Shown here: positions 25,872-37,405 of the stretch, in pieces
How positions within the stretch are numbered: position 1 is the first letter of the stretch
How the letters are laid out: each line of letters begins with the position of its first letter
Origin: Clusia tigrina
Taxonomy: Eukaryota > Arthropoda > Insecta > Diptera > Clusiidae
NCBI GenBank assembly: GCA_920105625.2
Contig: OV050032.1
Location: 97,820,542-97,884,541, forward strand
Length of the DNA: 64,000 nt
Reading direction: 5' to 3'
Translations under genes and position numbers: made by a program
The notes under the pieces: model-generated
What the model saw: the letters and a program-made list of their open reading frames with translations, nothing else
What the model was told of the DNA's origin: nothing
Databases searched by the model: none

Positions 25872-27831
25872 TTGCAACATACAAATGTTTGTAACTTTTT
25901 ACTGGAGCGTCATGAAACCTTGAAATTTTGTGACAATGAAGTACCCGAGTCTCTTGTCAATTTAAGCTATCGCTCAAAACTATGCTACCCTAGAGTCCCA
26001 AATCAAACACTGATAAAACTTCAAACGCCCCGAACTTCTTTACGGTACGTCCTACACCTATCAAAAGTTGCAACATACAAATGCTTGTAACATTTTACTG
26101 GAGCGTCATAAAACCTTGAAATTTTGTAACAATAAAGTACTCGAGCTTCTTGACAATTTAAGCCATCGCTCAAAACTATGCTACCCTAGAGTCCCAAATC
26201 AAACACTGATAAAACTTCAAACGCCCCTAACTTCTTTACGGTACGTCCTACACCTATCAAAGTTTGCAACATACAAATGTTTGTAACTTTTTACTGGAGC
26301 GTCATAAAACCTTAAAATTTTGTGACAATGAAGTACCCGAGACTCTTGTCAATTTAAGCTATCGCTCAAAACTATGCTACCCTAGAGTCCCAAATCAAAC
26401 ACTGATAAAACTTCAAACGCCCCGAACTCCTTTACGGTACGTCCTACACCTATCAAAGTTTGCAACATACAAATGCTTGTAACTTTTTACTGGAGCGTAA
26501 TAAATCCTTGAAATTTTGTAACAATAAAGTACTCGAGCCTCTTGTCAATTTAAGCCATCGCTCAAAACTATGCTACCCTAGAGTCCCAAATCAAACACTG
26601 ATAAAACTTCAAACGCCCCTAACTTCTTTACGGTACGTCCTACACCTATCAAAGTTTGCAACATACTAATGCTTGTAGCTTTTTACTGGAGCGTCATAAA
26701 ACCTTGAAATTTTGTAACAATGAAGTACCCGAGCCTCTTGTCAATTTAAGCCATCGCTCAAAGCTATGCTACCCTTGAGTCCCAAATCAAACACTGATAA
26801 AACTTCAAACGCCCCTAACTTCTTTACGGTACGTCCTACACCTATCAAAGTTTGCAACATACAAATGCTTGTAACTTTTTACTGGAGCGTCATAAAACCT
26901 TGAAATTTTGTAACAATAAAGTACCCGATCCTCTTGTCAATTTAAGCCATCGCTCAAAACTATGCTACCCTAGAGTCCCAAATCAAACACTGATAAAACT
27001 TGAAACGCCCCTAACTTCTTTACGGTACGTCCTACACCTATCAAAGTTTGCAACATACAAATGCTTGTAACTTTTTACTGGAGCGTCATAAAACCTTGAA
27101 ATTTTGTAACAATGAAGTACCCGAGCCTCTTGTCAATTTAAGCCATCGCTCAAAGCTATGCTACCCTTGAGTCCCAAATCAAACACTAATAAAACTTCAA
27201 ACGCCCCTAACTTCTTTACGGTACGTTCTACACCTATCAAAGTTTGCAACATACAAATGCTTGTAACTTTTTACTGGAGCGTCATAAAACCTTGATATTT
27301 TGTAACTATAAAGTACCCGAGCCTCTTGTCAATTTAAGCCATCGCTCAAAACTATGCTACCCTAGGGTCCCAAATCAAACACTGATAAAACTTCAAACGC
27401 CCCTAACTTCTATACGGTACGTCCTACACCTATCAAAGTTTGCAACATACAAATGCTTGTAACTTTTTACTAGAGCGTCATAAAACCTTGAAATTTTGTG
27501 ACAATGAAGTACCCGAGCCTCTTGTCAATTTAAGCTATCGCTCAAAACTATGCTACCCTAGAGTCCCAAATCAAACACTGATAAAACTTCAAACGCCCCG
27601 AACTTCTTTACGGTACGTCCTACACCTATCAAAGTTTGCAATATACAAATGCTTGTAACTTTTTACTGGAGCGTCATAAAACCTTGAAATTTTGTAACAA
27701 TAAAGTACTCGAGGCTCTTGTCAATTTAAGCCATCGCTCAAAACTATGCTACCCTAGAGTCCCAAATCAAACACTGATAAAACTTCAAACGCCCCTAACT
27801 TCTTTACGGTACGTCCTACACCTATCAAAGT
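25872..27831 (+). repeat. Ten-monomer block, copy 1 (offset 3528, then 3332)
   Basis: Starts: 25872 (CATGAAACC, GAGTCTC), 26068 (AAAAGTTGC, GAGCTTCTTGAC), 26264 (CTTAAAATTTTG, GAGACTC), 26460 (GCGTAATAAATCC), 26656 (ACTAATGC), 26852 (CCCGATCC), 27048 (CACTAATAAAAC), 27244 (CTTGATATTTTGTAACTATAAAG), 27440, 27636 (CTCGAGGCTC). The series recurs at 29400-31162 with one monomer fewer. Confidence 0.88.
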
Positions 27832-28615
27832 TTGCAACATACAAATGCTTGTAACTTTTTACTGGAGCGCCATAAAATCTTGAAATTTTGTAACAATGAA
27901 GTACCCGAGCCTCTTGTCAATTTAAGCCATCGCTCAAAGCTATGCTACCCTTGAGTCCCAAATCAAACACTGATAAAACTTCAAACGCCCCTAACTTCTT
28001 TACGGTACGTCCTACACCTATCAAAGTTTGTAACATACAAATGTTTGTAACTTTTTACTGGAGCGTCATAAAACCTTAAAATTTTGTGACAATGAAGTAC
28101 CCGAGACTCTTGTCAATTTAAGCTATCGCTCAAAACTATGCTACCCTAGAGTCCCAAATCAAACACTGATAAAACTTCAAACGCCCAGAACTCCTTTACG
28201 GTACGTCCTACACCTATCAAAGGTTGCAACATACAAATGCTTGTAACTTTTTACTGGAGCGTCATAAAACCTTGAAATTTTGTAACAATAAAGTACTCGA
28301 GCCTCTTGTCAATTTGAGACATCGCTCAAAACTATGCTACCCTAGAGTCCCAAATCAAACACTGATAAAACTTCAAACTCCCCTAACTTCTTTACGGTAC
28401 GTCCTACACCTATCAAAGTTTGCAACATACTAATGCTTGTAGCTTTTTACTGGAGCGTCATAAAACCTTGAAATTTTTTATCAATGAAGTGCCCGAGCTT
28501 CTTGTCAATTTAAGCCATCGCTCAAAGCTATGCTACCCTTGAGTCCCAAATCAAACACTGATAAAACTTCAAACGCCCCTAACTTCTTTACAGTACGTCC
28601 TACACCTATCAAAGT
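27832..28615 (+). repeat. Four-monomer block, copy 2 of a 2744-bp-offset pair
   Basis: Matches 25088-25871, including GCGCCATAAAATC, TTTGAGACATCGC, CAAACTCCCC and GAGCTTC. Private changes are TTTTTTATCAATG near 28474 and TTACAGTACG near 28588. Beyond 28616 the two copies part. Confidence 0.87.
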
Positions 28616-29007
28616 TTGCAACATACAAATGCTTGTAACTTTTTACTGGAGCGTCATAAAACCTTGAAATTTTGTAACAATAAAGTACCCGATCCTCTTG
28701 TCAATTTAAGCCATCGCTCAAAACTATGCTACCCTAGAGTCCCAAATCAAACACTGATAAAACTTGAAACGCCCCTATCTTCTTTACGGTACGTCCTACA
28801 CCTATCAAAGTTTGCAACATACAAATGCTTGTAACTTTTTACTGGAGCGTCATAAAACCTTGAAATTTTGTAACAATGAAGTACCCAAGCCTCTTGTCAA
28901 TTTAAGCCATCGCTCAAAGCTATGCCACCCTTGAGTCCCAAATCAAACACTGATAAAACTTCAAACGCCCCTAACTTCTTTACGGTACGTTATACACCTA
29001 TCAAAGT

Positions 29008-29203
29008 TTGCAACATACAAATGCTTGTAACTTTTTACTGGAGCGTCATAAAACCTTGAAATTTTGTAACAATAAAGTACCCGAGCCTCTTGTCAATTTA
29101 AGCCATCGCTCAAAACTATGCTACCCTAGAGTCCCAAATCAAACACTGATAAAACTTCAAACGCCCCTAACTTCTTTACGGTACGTCCTACACCTATCAA
29201 AGT
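29008..29203 (+). repeat. Reference (consensus-like) 196-bp monomer
   Basis: This copy carries the commonest base at almost every variable site. Composition is A 66, C 51, G 24, T 55 (about 38% GC). Landmarks by monomer position: TACAA-ATGC-TTGTA imperfect dyad p9-p22; T5 tract p25-p29; AAATTTT p52-p58; a second TTGTAAC p57-p63 that repeats p18-p24; CCCGAG p73-p78; CAAAAC p104-p109; CCCTAGAG p117-p124; GATAAAAC p141-p148; TACGGTACGTCC p170-p181. Six CpGs lie at p37, p75, p100, p155, p172 and p178. Main polymorphisms: p61-p68 (AACAATAA, AACAATGA or GACAATGA), p74 (C or T; T makes CTCGAG), p95 (C or T), p108 (A or G), p120-p121 (TA, or TT giving CTTGAG), p161 (T or G) and p169 (T or A). Confidence 0.95.
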
Positions 29204-29399
29204 TTGCAACATACAAATGCTTGTAACTTTTTACCGGAGCGTCATAAAACCTTGAAATTTTGTAACAATGAAGTGCCCGAGCCTCTTGTCAATTTAAGCC
29301 ATCGCTCAAAGCTATGCTACCCTTGAGTCCCAAATCAAACACTGATAGAACTTCAAACGCCCCTAACTTCTTTACGGTACGTCCTACACCTATCAAAGT

Positions 29400-31162
29400 T
29401 TGCAACATACAAATGTTTGTAACTTTTTACTGGAGCGTCATGAAACCTTGAAATTTTGTGACAATGAAGTACCCGAGTCTCTTGTCAATTTAAGCTATCG
29501 CTCAAAACTATGCTACCCTAGAGTCCCAAATCAAACACTGATAAAACTTCAAACGCCCCGAACTTCTTTACGGTACGTCCTACACCTATCAAAAGTTGCA
29601 ACATACAAATGCTTGTAACATTTTACTGGAGCGTCATAAAACCTTGAAATTTTGTAACAATAAAGTACTCGAGCTTCTTGACAATTTAAGCCATCGCTCA
29701 AAACTATGCTACCCTAGAGTCCCACATCAAACACTGATAAAACTTCAAACGCCCCTAACTTCTTTACGGTACGTCCTACACCTATCAAAGTTTGCAACAT
29801 ACAAATGTTTGTAACTTTTTACTGGAGCGTCATAAAACCTTAAAATTTTGTGACAATGAAGTACCCGAGACTCTTGTCAATTTAAGCTATCGCTCAAAAC
29901 TATGCTACCCTAGAGTCCCAAATCAAACACTGATAAAACTTCAAACGCCCCGAACTCCTTTACGGTACGTCCTACACCTATCAAAGGTTGCAACATACAA
30001 ATGCTTGTAACTTTTTACTGGAGCGTAATAAAACCTTGAAATTTTGTAACAATAAAGTACTCGAGCCTCTTGTCAATTTAAGCCATCGCTCAAAACTATG
30101 CTACCCTAGAGTCCCAAATCAAACACTGATAAAACTTCAAACGCCCCTAACTTCTTTACGGTACGTCCTACACCTATCAAAGTTTGCAACATACTAATGC
30201 TTGTAGCTTTTTACTGGAGCGTCATAAAACCTTGAAATTTTGTAACAATGAAGTACCCGAGCCTCTTGTCAATTTAAGCCATCGCTCAAAGCTATGCTAC
30301 CCTTGAGTCCCAAATCAAACACTGATAAAACTTCAAACGCCCCTAACTTCTTTACGGTACGTCCTACACCTATCAAAGTTTGCAACATACAAATGCTTGT
30401 AACTTTTTACTGGAGCGTCATAAAACCTTGAAATTTTGTAACAATAAAGTACCCGATCCTCTTGTCAATTTAAGCCATCGCTCAAAGCTATGCTACCCTT
30501 GAGTCCCAAATCAAACACTAATAAAACTGCAAACGCCCCTAACTTCTTTACGGTACGTTCTACACCTATCAAAGTTTGCAACATACAAATGCTTGTAACT
30601 TTTTACTGGAGCGTCATAAAACCTTGATATTTTGTAACTATAAAGTACCCGAGCCTCTTGTCAATTTAAGCCATCGCTCAAAACTATGCTACCCTAGGGT
30701 CCCAAATCAAACACTGATAAAACTTCAAACGCCCCTAACTTCTATACGGTACGTCCTACACCTATCAAAGTTTGCAACATACAAATGCTTGTAACTTTTT
30801 ACTGGAGCGTCATAAAACCTTGAAATTTTGTGACAATGAAGTACCCGAGCCTCTTGTCAATTTAAGCTATCGCTCAAAACTATGCTACCCTAGAGTCCCA
30901 AATCAAACACTGATAAAACTTCAAACGCCCCGAACTTCTTTACGGTACGTCCTACACCTATCAAAGTTTGCAATATACAAATGCTTGTAACTTTTTACTG
31001 GAGCGTCATAAAACCTTGAATTTTGGAACAATAAAATACTCGAGGCTCTTGTCAATTTAAGCCATCGCTCAAAACTATGCTACCCTAGAGTCCCAAATCA
31101 AACACTGATAAAACTTCAAACGCCCCTAACTTCTTTACGGTTCGTCCTACACCTATCAAAGT
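29400..31162 (+). repeat. Nine-monomer block, copy 2, with one monomer lost
   Basis: Matches 25872-27831 in order. The monomer at 30380 begins like 26852 (CCCGATCC) and ends like 27048 (CAAAGCTATG, CTTGAG, CACTAATAAAAC), so the two were fused by an exchange inside the monomer. After the fusion the offset falls from 3528 to 3332 bp, exactly one monomer. The last monomer (30968) has lost 1 bp. Confidence 0.88.
30968..31162 (+). repeat. 195-bp monomer with 1-bp deletion
   Basis: CCTTGAATTTTGGAAC has one A fewer and a T-to-G change near 31016. Further private changes are AAAATACTCG and CGGTTCGTCC. Confidence 0.93.
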
Positions 31163-32702
31163 TTGCAACATACAAATGTTTGTAACTTTTTACCGGAGCG
31201 TCATAAAACCTTGAAATTTTGTAACAATGAAGTGCCCGAGCCTCTTGTCAATTTAAGCCATCGCTCAAAGCTATGCTACCCTTGAGTCCCAAATCAAACA
31301 CTGATAGAACTTCAAACGCCCCTAACTTCTTTACGGTACGTCCTACACCTATCAAAGTTTGCAACATACAAATGTTTGTAACTTTTTACTGGAGCGTCAT
31401 GAAACCTTGAAATTTTGTGACAATGAAGTACCCGAGCCTCTTGTCAATTTAAGCTATCGCTCAAAACTATGCTACTCTAGAGTCCCAAATCAAACACTGA
31501 TAAAACTTCAAACGCGCCGAACTTCTTTACGGTACGTCCTACACCTATCAAAGTTTGCAACATACAAATGTTTGTAACTTTTTACTGGAGCGTCATAAAA
31601 CCTTGAAATTTTGTAACAATAAAGTACTCGAGCTTCTTGTCAATTTAAGCCATCGCTCAAAACTATGCTACCCTTGAGTCCCAAATCAAACACTGATAAA
31701 ACTTCAAACGCCCCTAACTTCTTTACGGTACGACCTACACCTATCAAAGTTTGCAATATACAAATGCTTGTAACTTTTTACTGGAGCGTCATAAAACCTT
31801 GAAATTTTTTAACAATAAAGTACCCGAGCCTCTTGTCAATTTAAGCCATCGCTCAAAACTATGCTACCCTAGAGTCCCAAATAAAACACTGATAAAACTT
31901 CAAACGCCCCTAACTTCTTTACGGTACGTCCTACACCTATCAAAGTTTGCAACATACAAATGCTTGTAACTTTTTACTGGAGCGTCATAAAACCTTGAAA
32001 TTTTGTAACAATAAAGTACCCGAGCCTCTTGTCAATTTAAGCCATCGCTCAAAACTATGCTACCCTAGAGTCCCAAATCAAACACTGATAAAACTTCAAA
32101 CGCCCCTAATTTCTATACGGTACGTCCTACACCTATCAAAGTTTGCAACATACAAATGCTTCTAACTTTTTACTGGAGCGTCATAAAACCTTGAAATTTT
32201 GTGACAATGAATTACCCGAGCCTCTTGTCAATTTAAGCTATCGCTCAAAACTATGCTACCCTAGAGTCCCAAATCAAACACTGATAAAACTTCAAACGCC
32301 CCGAACTTCTTTACGGTACGTCCTACACCTATCAAAGTTGGCAACATTCAAATGCTTGTAACTTTTTACTGGAGCGTCATAAAACCTTGAAGTTTTGTAA
32401 CAATAAAGTTCTCGAGCATTATGTCAATTAAAGCCATCGCTCAAAACTATGCTACATTAGAGTCCCAAATCAAACACTGATAAAACTTCAAACGCCCCTA
32501 ACTTCTATACGGTACGTCCTACACATATCAAAGTTTGCAACATACAAATGCTTGTAACTTTTTACTGGAGCGTCATACAACCTTGAAATTTTGTAACAAT
32601 GAAGTACTCGAGTCTCTTGTCAACCTAGAGTCCCAAATCAAACACTGATAAAACTTCAAACGCCCCGAACTTCTTTACGGTACGTCCTACACCTATCAAA
32701 GT
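31163..32702 (+). repeat. Eight-monomer block partly shared with 29204 and 38974
   Basis: 31163 and 31359 match 29204 and 29400 (TTTACCGGAGCG, GAAGTGCCCGAG, CATGAAACC). The next, 31555 and 31751, are individual, with CGGTACGACC near 31728. Then 31947, 32143, 32339 and 32535 match 38974, 39170, 39366 and 39562 at an offset of 7027 bp: CCCTAATTTC, GAATTACCCG, GCATTATG, GAGTCTC. The last monomer of the block has a 28-bp deletion that its partner lacks. Confidence 0.84.
32535..32702 (+). repeat. 168-bp monomer, 28-bp deletion (p90-p117)
   Basis: TCTTGTCAA is joined to CCTAGAG near 32623, removing the CGCTCAAA segment. Its relatives at 37602 and 39562 are full length. This is the last large deletion in the window. 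Confidence 0.94.
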
Positions 32703-33878
32703 TTGCAACATACAAATGCTTGTAACTTTTTACTGGAGCGCAATAAAACCTTGAAATTTTGTAACAATGAAGTACTTGAGCCTCTTGTCAATTTAAGCCA
32801 TCGCTCAAAGCTATGCTACCCTTGAGTCCCAAATAAAACACTGATAAAACTTCAAACGCCCCTAACTTCTTTACGGTACGTCCTACACCTATCAAAGTTT
32901 GCAACATACAAATGCTTGTAACTTTTTATTGCAGCGTCATAAAACCTTGAAATTTTGTAACAATGAAGTACCCGAGCCTCTTGTCAATTTAAGCCAACGC
33001 TCAAAGCTATGCTGCCCTTGAGTCCCAAATCAAACACTGATAAAACTTCAAACGCCCCTAACTTCTATACGGTACGTCCTACACCTATCAAAGTTTGCAA
33101 CATACAAATGCTTGTAACTTTTTACTGGAGCGTCATAAAACCTTGAAATTTTGTGACAATGAAGTACCCGAGCCTCTTGTCAATTTAAGCTATCGCTCAA
33201 AACTATGCTACCCTAGAGTCCGAACTCAAACACTGATAAAACTTCAAACGCCCCGAACTTCTTTACGGTACGTCCTACAGCTATCAAAGTTTGCAACATA
33301 CAAATGCTTGTAACTTTTTACTGGAGCGTCATAAAACTTTGAAATTTTGTAACAATAAAGTACTCGAGCCTCTTGTCAATTTAAGCCATCGCTCAAAACT
33401 ATGCTACCCTAGAGTCCCAAATCAAACACTGATAAAACTTCAAACGCCCCTAACTTCTTTACGGTACGTCCTACACCTATCAAAGTTTGCAACATACAAA
33501 TGCTTGAAACTTTTTACTGGAGCGTCATAAAACCTTGAAATTTTGTAACAATGAAGTACCCGAGCCTCTTGTCAATTTAAGCCATCGCTCAAAGCTATGC
33601 TACCCTTGAGTCCCAAATCAAACACTGATAAAACTTCAAACGCCCCTAACTTCTTTACGGTACGTCCTACACCTATCAAAGTTTGCAACTTACAAATGTT
33701 TGTAACTTTTTACTGGAGCGTCATAAAACCTTGAAATTTTGTGACAATGAAGTACCCGAGCCTCTTGTCAATTTAAGCTATCGCTCAAAACTATGCTACC
33801 CTAGAGTCCCAAATCAAACACTGATAAAACTTCAAACGCCCCGAACTTCTTGACGGTACGTCCTACACCTATCAAAGT
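32703..33878 (+). repeat. Six-monomer copy of 22932-24107 (offset 9771)
   Basis: Order: GCAATAAAACC (32703), an AGCCAACGCTC copy (32899), 33095, GCTTGAAAC end (33291), 33487, and ATGTTTG with CTTGACGG (33683 and 33850). The same forms sit at 22932, 23128, 23324, 23520, 23716, 23912 and 24078. Private changes are TTATTGCAGCG near 32927, GAGTCCGAACTC near 33218 and GCAACTTAC near 33685. Confidence 0.85.
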
Positions 33879-36230
33879 TTGCAACATACAAATGCTTGTA
33901 ACTTTTTACTGGAGCGTCATAAAACCTTGAAATTTTGTAACAATAAAGTACCCGAGCCTCTTGTCAATTTAAGCCATCGCTCAAAACTATGCTACCCTAG
34001 AGTCCCAAATCAAACACTGATAAAACTTCAAACGCCCCTAATTTCTATACGGTACGTCCTACACCTATCAAAGTTTGCAACATACAAATGCTTGTAACTT
34101 TTTACTGGAGCGTCATAAAACTTTGAAATTTTGTAACAATGAAGTATTCGAGCCTCTTGTCAATTTAAGCCATCGCTCAAAGCTATGCTACCCTTGAGTC
34201 CCAAATCAAACACTGATAAAACTTCAAATGGCCCTAACTTCTATACGGTACGTCCTACACCTATCAAAGTTTGCAACATACAAATGCTTGTAACTTTTTA
34301 CTGGAGCGTCATAAAACCTTGAAATTTTGTAACAATAAAGTACTCGAGCCTCTTGTCAATTTAAGCCATCGCTCAAAGCTATGCTACCCTTGAGTCCCAC
34401 ATCAAACACTGATAAAACTTCAAATGGCCCTAACTTATATACGGTACGTCCTACACCTATCAAAGTTTGCAACATACAAATGCTTGTAACTTTTTACTGG
34501 AGCGTCATAAAACTTTGAAATTTTGTAACAATGAAGTATTCGAGCCTCTTGTCAATTTAAGCCAACGCTCAAAGCTATGCTACCCTTGAGTCCCAAATCA
34601 AACACTGATAAAACTTCAAACGCCCCTAACTTTTATACGGTACGTCCTACACCTATCAAAGTTTGCAACATACAAATGCTTGTAACTTTTTACTGGAGAG
34701 TCATAAAACCTTGAAATTTTGTGACAATGAAGTACCCGAGCCTCTTGTCAATTTAAGCTATCGCTCAAAACTATGCTACCCTAGAGTCCCAAATCAAACA
34801 CTGATAAAACTTCAAACGCCCCGAAATTCTTTACGGTACGTCCTACACCTATCAAAGTTTGAAACATACAAATGCTTGTAACTTTTTACTGGAGCGTCAT
34901 AAAACCTTGAAATTTTGTAACAATAAAGTACTCGAGCCTCTTGTCAATTTAAGCCATCGCTCAAAACTATGCTACCGTAGAGTCCCAAATCAAACACTGA
35001 TAAAACTTCAAACGCCCCTAACTTCTTTACGGTACGTCCTACACCTATCAAAGTTTGCAACATACAAATGCTTGTAACTTTTTACTGGAGCGCCATAAAA
35101 CCTTGAAATTTTGTAACAATGAAATACCCGAGCCTCTTGTCAATTTAAGCCATCGCTCAAAGCTATGCTACCCTTGAGCCCCAAATCAAACACTGATAAA
35201 ACTTCAAACGCCCCTAACTTCTTTACGGTACGTCCTACACCTATCAAAGTTTGCAACATACAAATGTTTGTAACTTTTTACTGGAGCGTCATAAAACCTT
35301 AAAATTTTGTGACAATGAAGTACCCGAGACTCTTGTCAATTTAAGCTATCGCTCAAAACTATGCTACCCTAGAGTCCCAAATCAAACACTGATAAAACTT
35401 CAAACGCCCCGAACTCCTTTACGGTACGTCCTACACCTATCAAAGGTTGCAACATACAAATGCTTGTAACTTTTTACTGGAGCGTCATAAAACCTTGAAA
35501 TTTTGTAACAATAAAGTACTCGAGCCTCTTGTCAATTTAAGCCATCGCTCAAAACTATGCTACCCTAGAGTCCCAAATCAAACACTGATAAAACTTCAAA
35601 CGCCCCTAACTTCTTTACTGTACGTCCTACACCTATCAAAGTTTGCAACATACTAATGCTTGTAGCTTTTTACTGGAGCGTCATAAAACCTGGAAATTTT
35701 TTAACAATGAAGTACCCGAGCCTCTTGTCAATTTAAGCCATCGCTCAAAGCTATGCTACCCTTGAGTCCCAAATCAAACACTGATAAAACTTCAAACGCC
35801 CCTAACTTCTTTACGGTACGTCCTACACCTATCAAAGTTTGCAACATACAAATGCTTGTAACTTTTTACTGGAGCGTCATAAAACCTTGGAATTTTGTAA
35901 AAATAAAGTACCCGATCGTCTTGTCAATTTAAGCCATCGCTCAAAACTATTCTACCCTAGAGTCCCAAATCAAACACTGATAAAACTTGAAACGCCCCTA
36001 ACTTCTTTACGGTACGTCCTACACCTATCAAAGTTTGCAACATAAAAATGCTTGTAACTTTTTACTGGAGCTTCATAAAACTTTGAAATTTTGTAACAAT
36101 GAAGTACCCGAGCCTCTTGTCAATTTAAGCCAACGCTCAAAGCTATGCTACCCTTGAGTCCCAAATCAAACACTGATAAAACTTGAAACGCCCCTAACTT
36201 CAATACGGTACGTCCTACACCTATCAAAGT
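33879..36230 (+). repeat. Mosaic of domain II monomers
   Basis: Twelve monomers, mostly second-hand pieces. 33879 matches 31947 (CCCTAATTTC). 34075 and 34467 share CATAAAACTTTG and GAAGTATTCGAG, with one different copy between them. 34663-35054 match 20995-21386 and 24696-25087 (GGAGAGTCAT, CTACCGTAGAG). 35251 and 35447 match 29792 and 29988. 35643 matches 24500. 35839 is a degraded relative of 26852 (CCCGATCGTC). No new motif is seen. Confidence 0.8.
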
Positions 36231-37405
36231 TTGCAACATACAAATGCTTGTAACTTTTTACGGGAGCGTCATAAAACCTTGAAATTTTGTGACAATGAAG
36301 TACCCGAGCCTCTTGTCAATTTAAGCTATCGCTCAAAACTATGCTACCCTAGACTCCCAAATCAAACACTGATAAAACTTCAAACGCCCCTAACTTCTTT
36401 ACGGTACGTCCTACACCTATCAAAGTTTGCAACATACAAATGCTTGTAACTTTTTACTGGAGCGTCATAAAACCTTGAAATTTTGTAACAATAAAGCACA
36501 CGAGCCTCTTGTCAATTTAAGCCATCGCTCAAAGCTATGCTACCCTTGAGTCCCAAATCAAACACTGATAAAACTTCAAATGGCCCTAACTTCTATACGG
36601 TACGTCCTACACCTATCAAAGTTTGCAACATACAAATGCTTGTAACTTTTTACTGGAGCGTCATAAAACTTTGAAATTTTGTAACAATGAAGTACTCGAG
36701 CCTCTTGTCAATTTAAGCCATCGCTCAAAGCTATGCTACCCTTGAGTCCCAAATAAAACACTGATAAAACTTCAAACGCCCCTAACTTCTTTACGGTACG
36801 TCCTACACCTATCAAAGTTTGCAACATACAAATGCTTGTAACTTTTTACTGAAGCGTCATAAAACCTTGAAATTTTGTAACAATGAAGTACACGAGCCTC
36901 TTGCCAATTTAAGCCAACGCTCAAAGCTATGCTACCCTTGAGTCCCAAATCAAACACTGATAAAACTTCAAACGCCCCTAACTTCTATACGGTACGTCCT
37001 ACAAAGTCAAAGTTTGCAACATACAAATGCTTGTAACTTTTTACTGGAGCGTCATAAAACCTTGAAATTTTGTGACAATGAAGTACCCGAGCCTCTTGTC
37101 AATTTAAGCTATCGCTCAAAACTATGCTACCCTAGAGTCCCAAATCAAACACTGATAAAACTTCAAACGCCCCGAACTTCTTTACGGTACGTCCTACACC
37201 TATCAGAGTTTGCAACATACAAATGCTTGTAACTTTTTACTGGAGCGTCATAAAACTTTGAAATTTTGTAACAATAAAGTACTCGAGCCTCTTGTCAATT
37301 TAAGCCATCGCTCAAAACTATGCTACCCTAGAGTCCCAAATCAAACACTGATAAAACTTCAAACGCCCCTAACTTCTTTACGGTACGTCCTACACCTATC
37401 AAAGT
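36231..37405 (+). repeat. Third, partial copy of the 3.9-kb domain II unit
   Basis: 36231 (TTTTACGGGAGCG), 36427, 36623 and 36819 match 21952, 22148, 22344 and 22540 at an offset of 14279 bp. Then 37014 and 37210 jump ahead to resemble 23324 and 23520 (GCTTGAAAC end), so about three monomers of the unit are missing. Private changes are GCACACGAG near 36496, GTACACGAG near 36889 and CTTGCCAATTT near 36901. Confidence 0.83.
36819..37013 (+). repeat. 195-bp monomer with altered end
   Basis: CCTACAAAGTCAAAG replaces CCTACACCTATCAAAG near 37002, a net loss of 1 bp with nearby substitutions. After this point the 196-bp phase is never broken again in the window. Confidence 0.93.

Larger units (their letters stand above)
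18055..37405 (+). repeat. Domain II: second set of monomer variants
   Basis: The variant set changes at about 18.25 kb. New diagnostic forms are GCGCAATAAAACC, ACTGAAGCG, AGCCAACGCTC, CATAAAACTTTG, GCTTGAAAC, GGAGAGTCAT, CTACCGTAGAG, ACTAATGCTTGTAGC and AATTTTTTAAC. Domain I markers such as GACATTTTGTGAC and the 152-bp monomer are absent. Only four length changes occur here (21387, 30968, 32535 and 36819). The core is a ~3.9-kb tandem duplication (18055-25675), followed by re-used fragments of it. Confidence 0.88.

Noticed and set aside
29008..29203. CENP-B box in the monomer
   Set aside because: The only CGGG is on the minus strand at p73-p76 (GGCTCGGGTAC). The TTCG and the A required upstream in the core pattern are absent.
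29008..29203. Telomere-like CCCTAA (p158-p163) and CCCTAG in each monomer
   Set aside because: Each is a single six-base match per 196 bp with no tandem run, so it is not interstitial telomere sequence.
29008..29203. tRNA- or 5S-derived origin (pol III A and B boxes)
   Set aside because: I found no GGTTCGANTCC-type B box or TGGCNNAGTGG-type A box on either strand, and no cloverleaf pairing.
29008..29203. Inner subrepeat of half length (98 bp)
   Set aside because: Only TTGTAAC (p18-p24 and p57-p63) and short A/T tracts recur inside the monomer; the two halves do not align.
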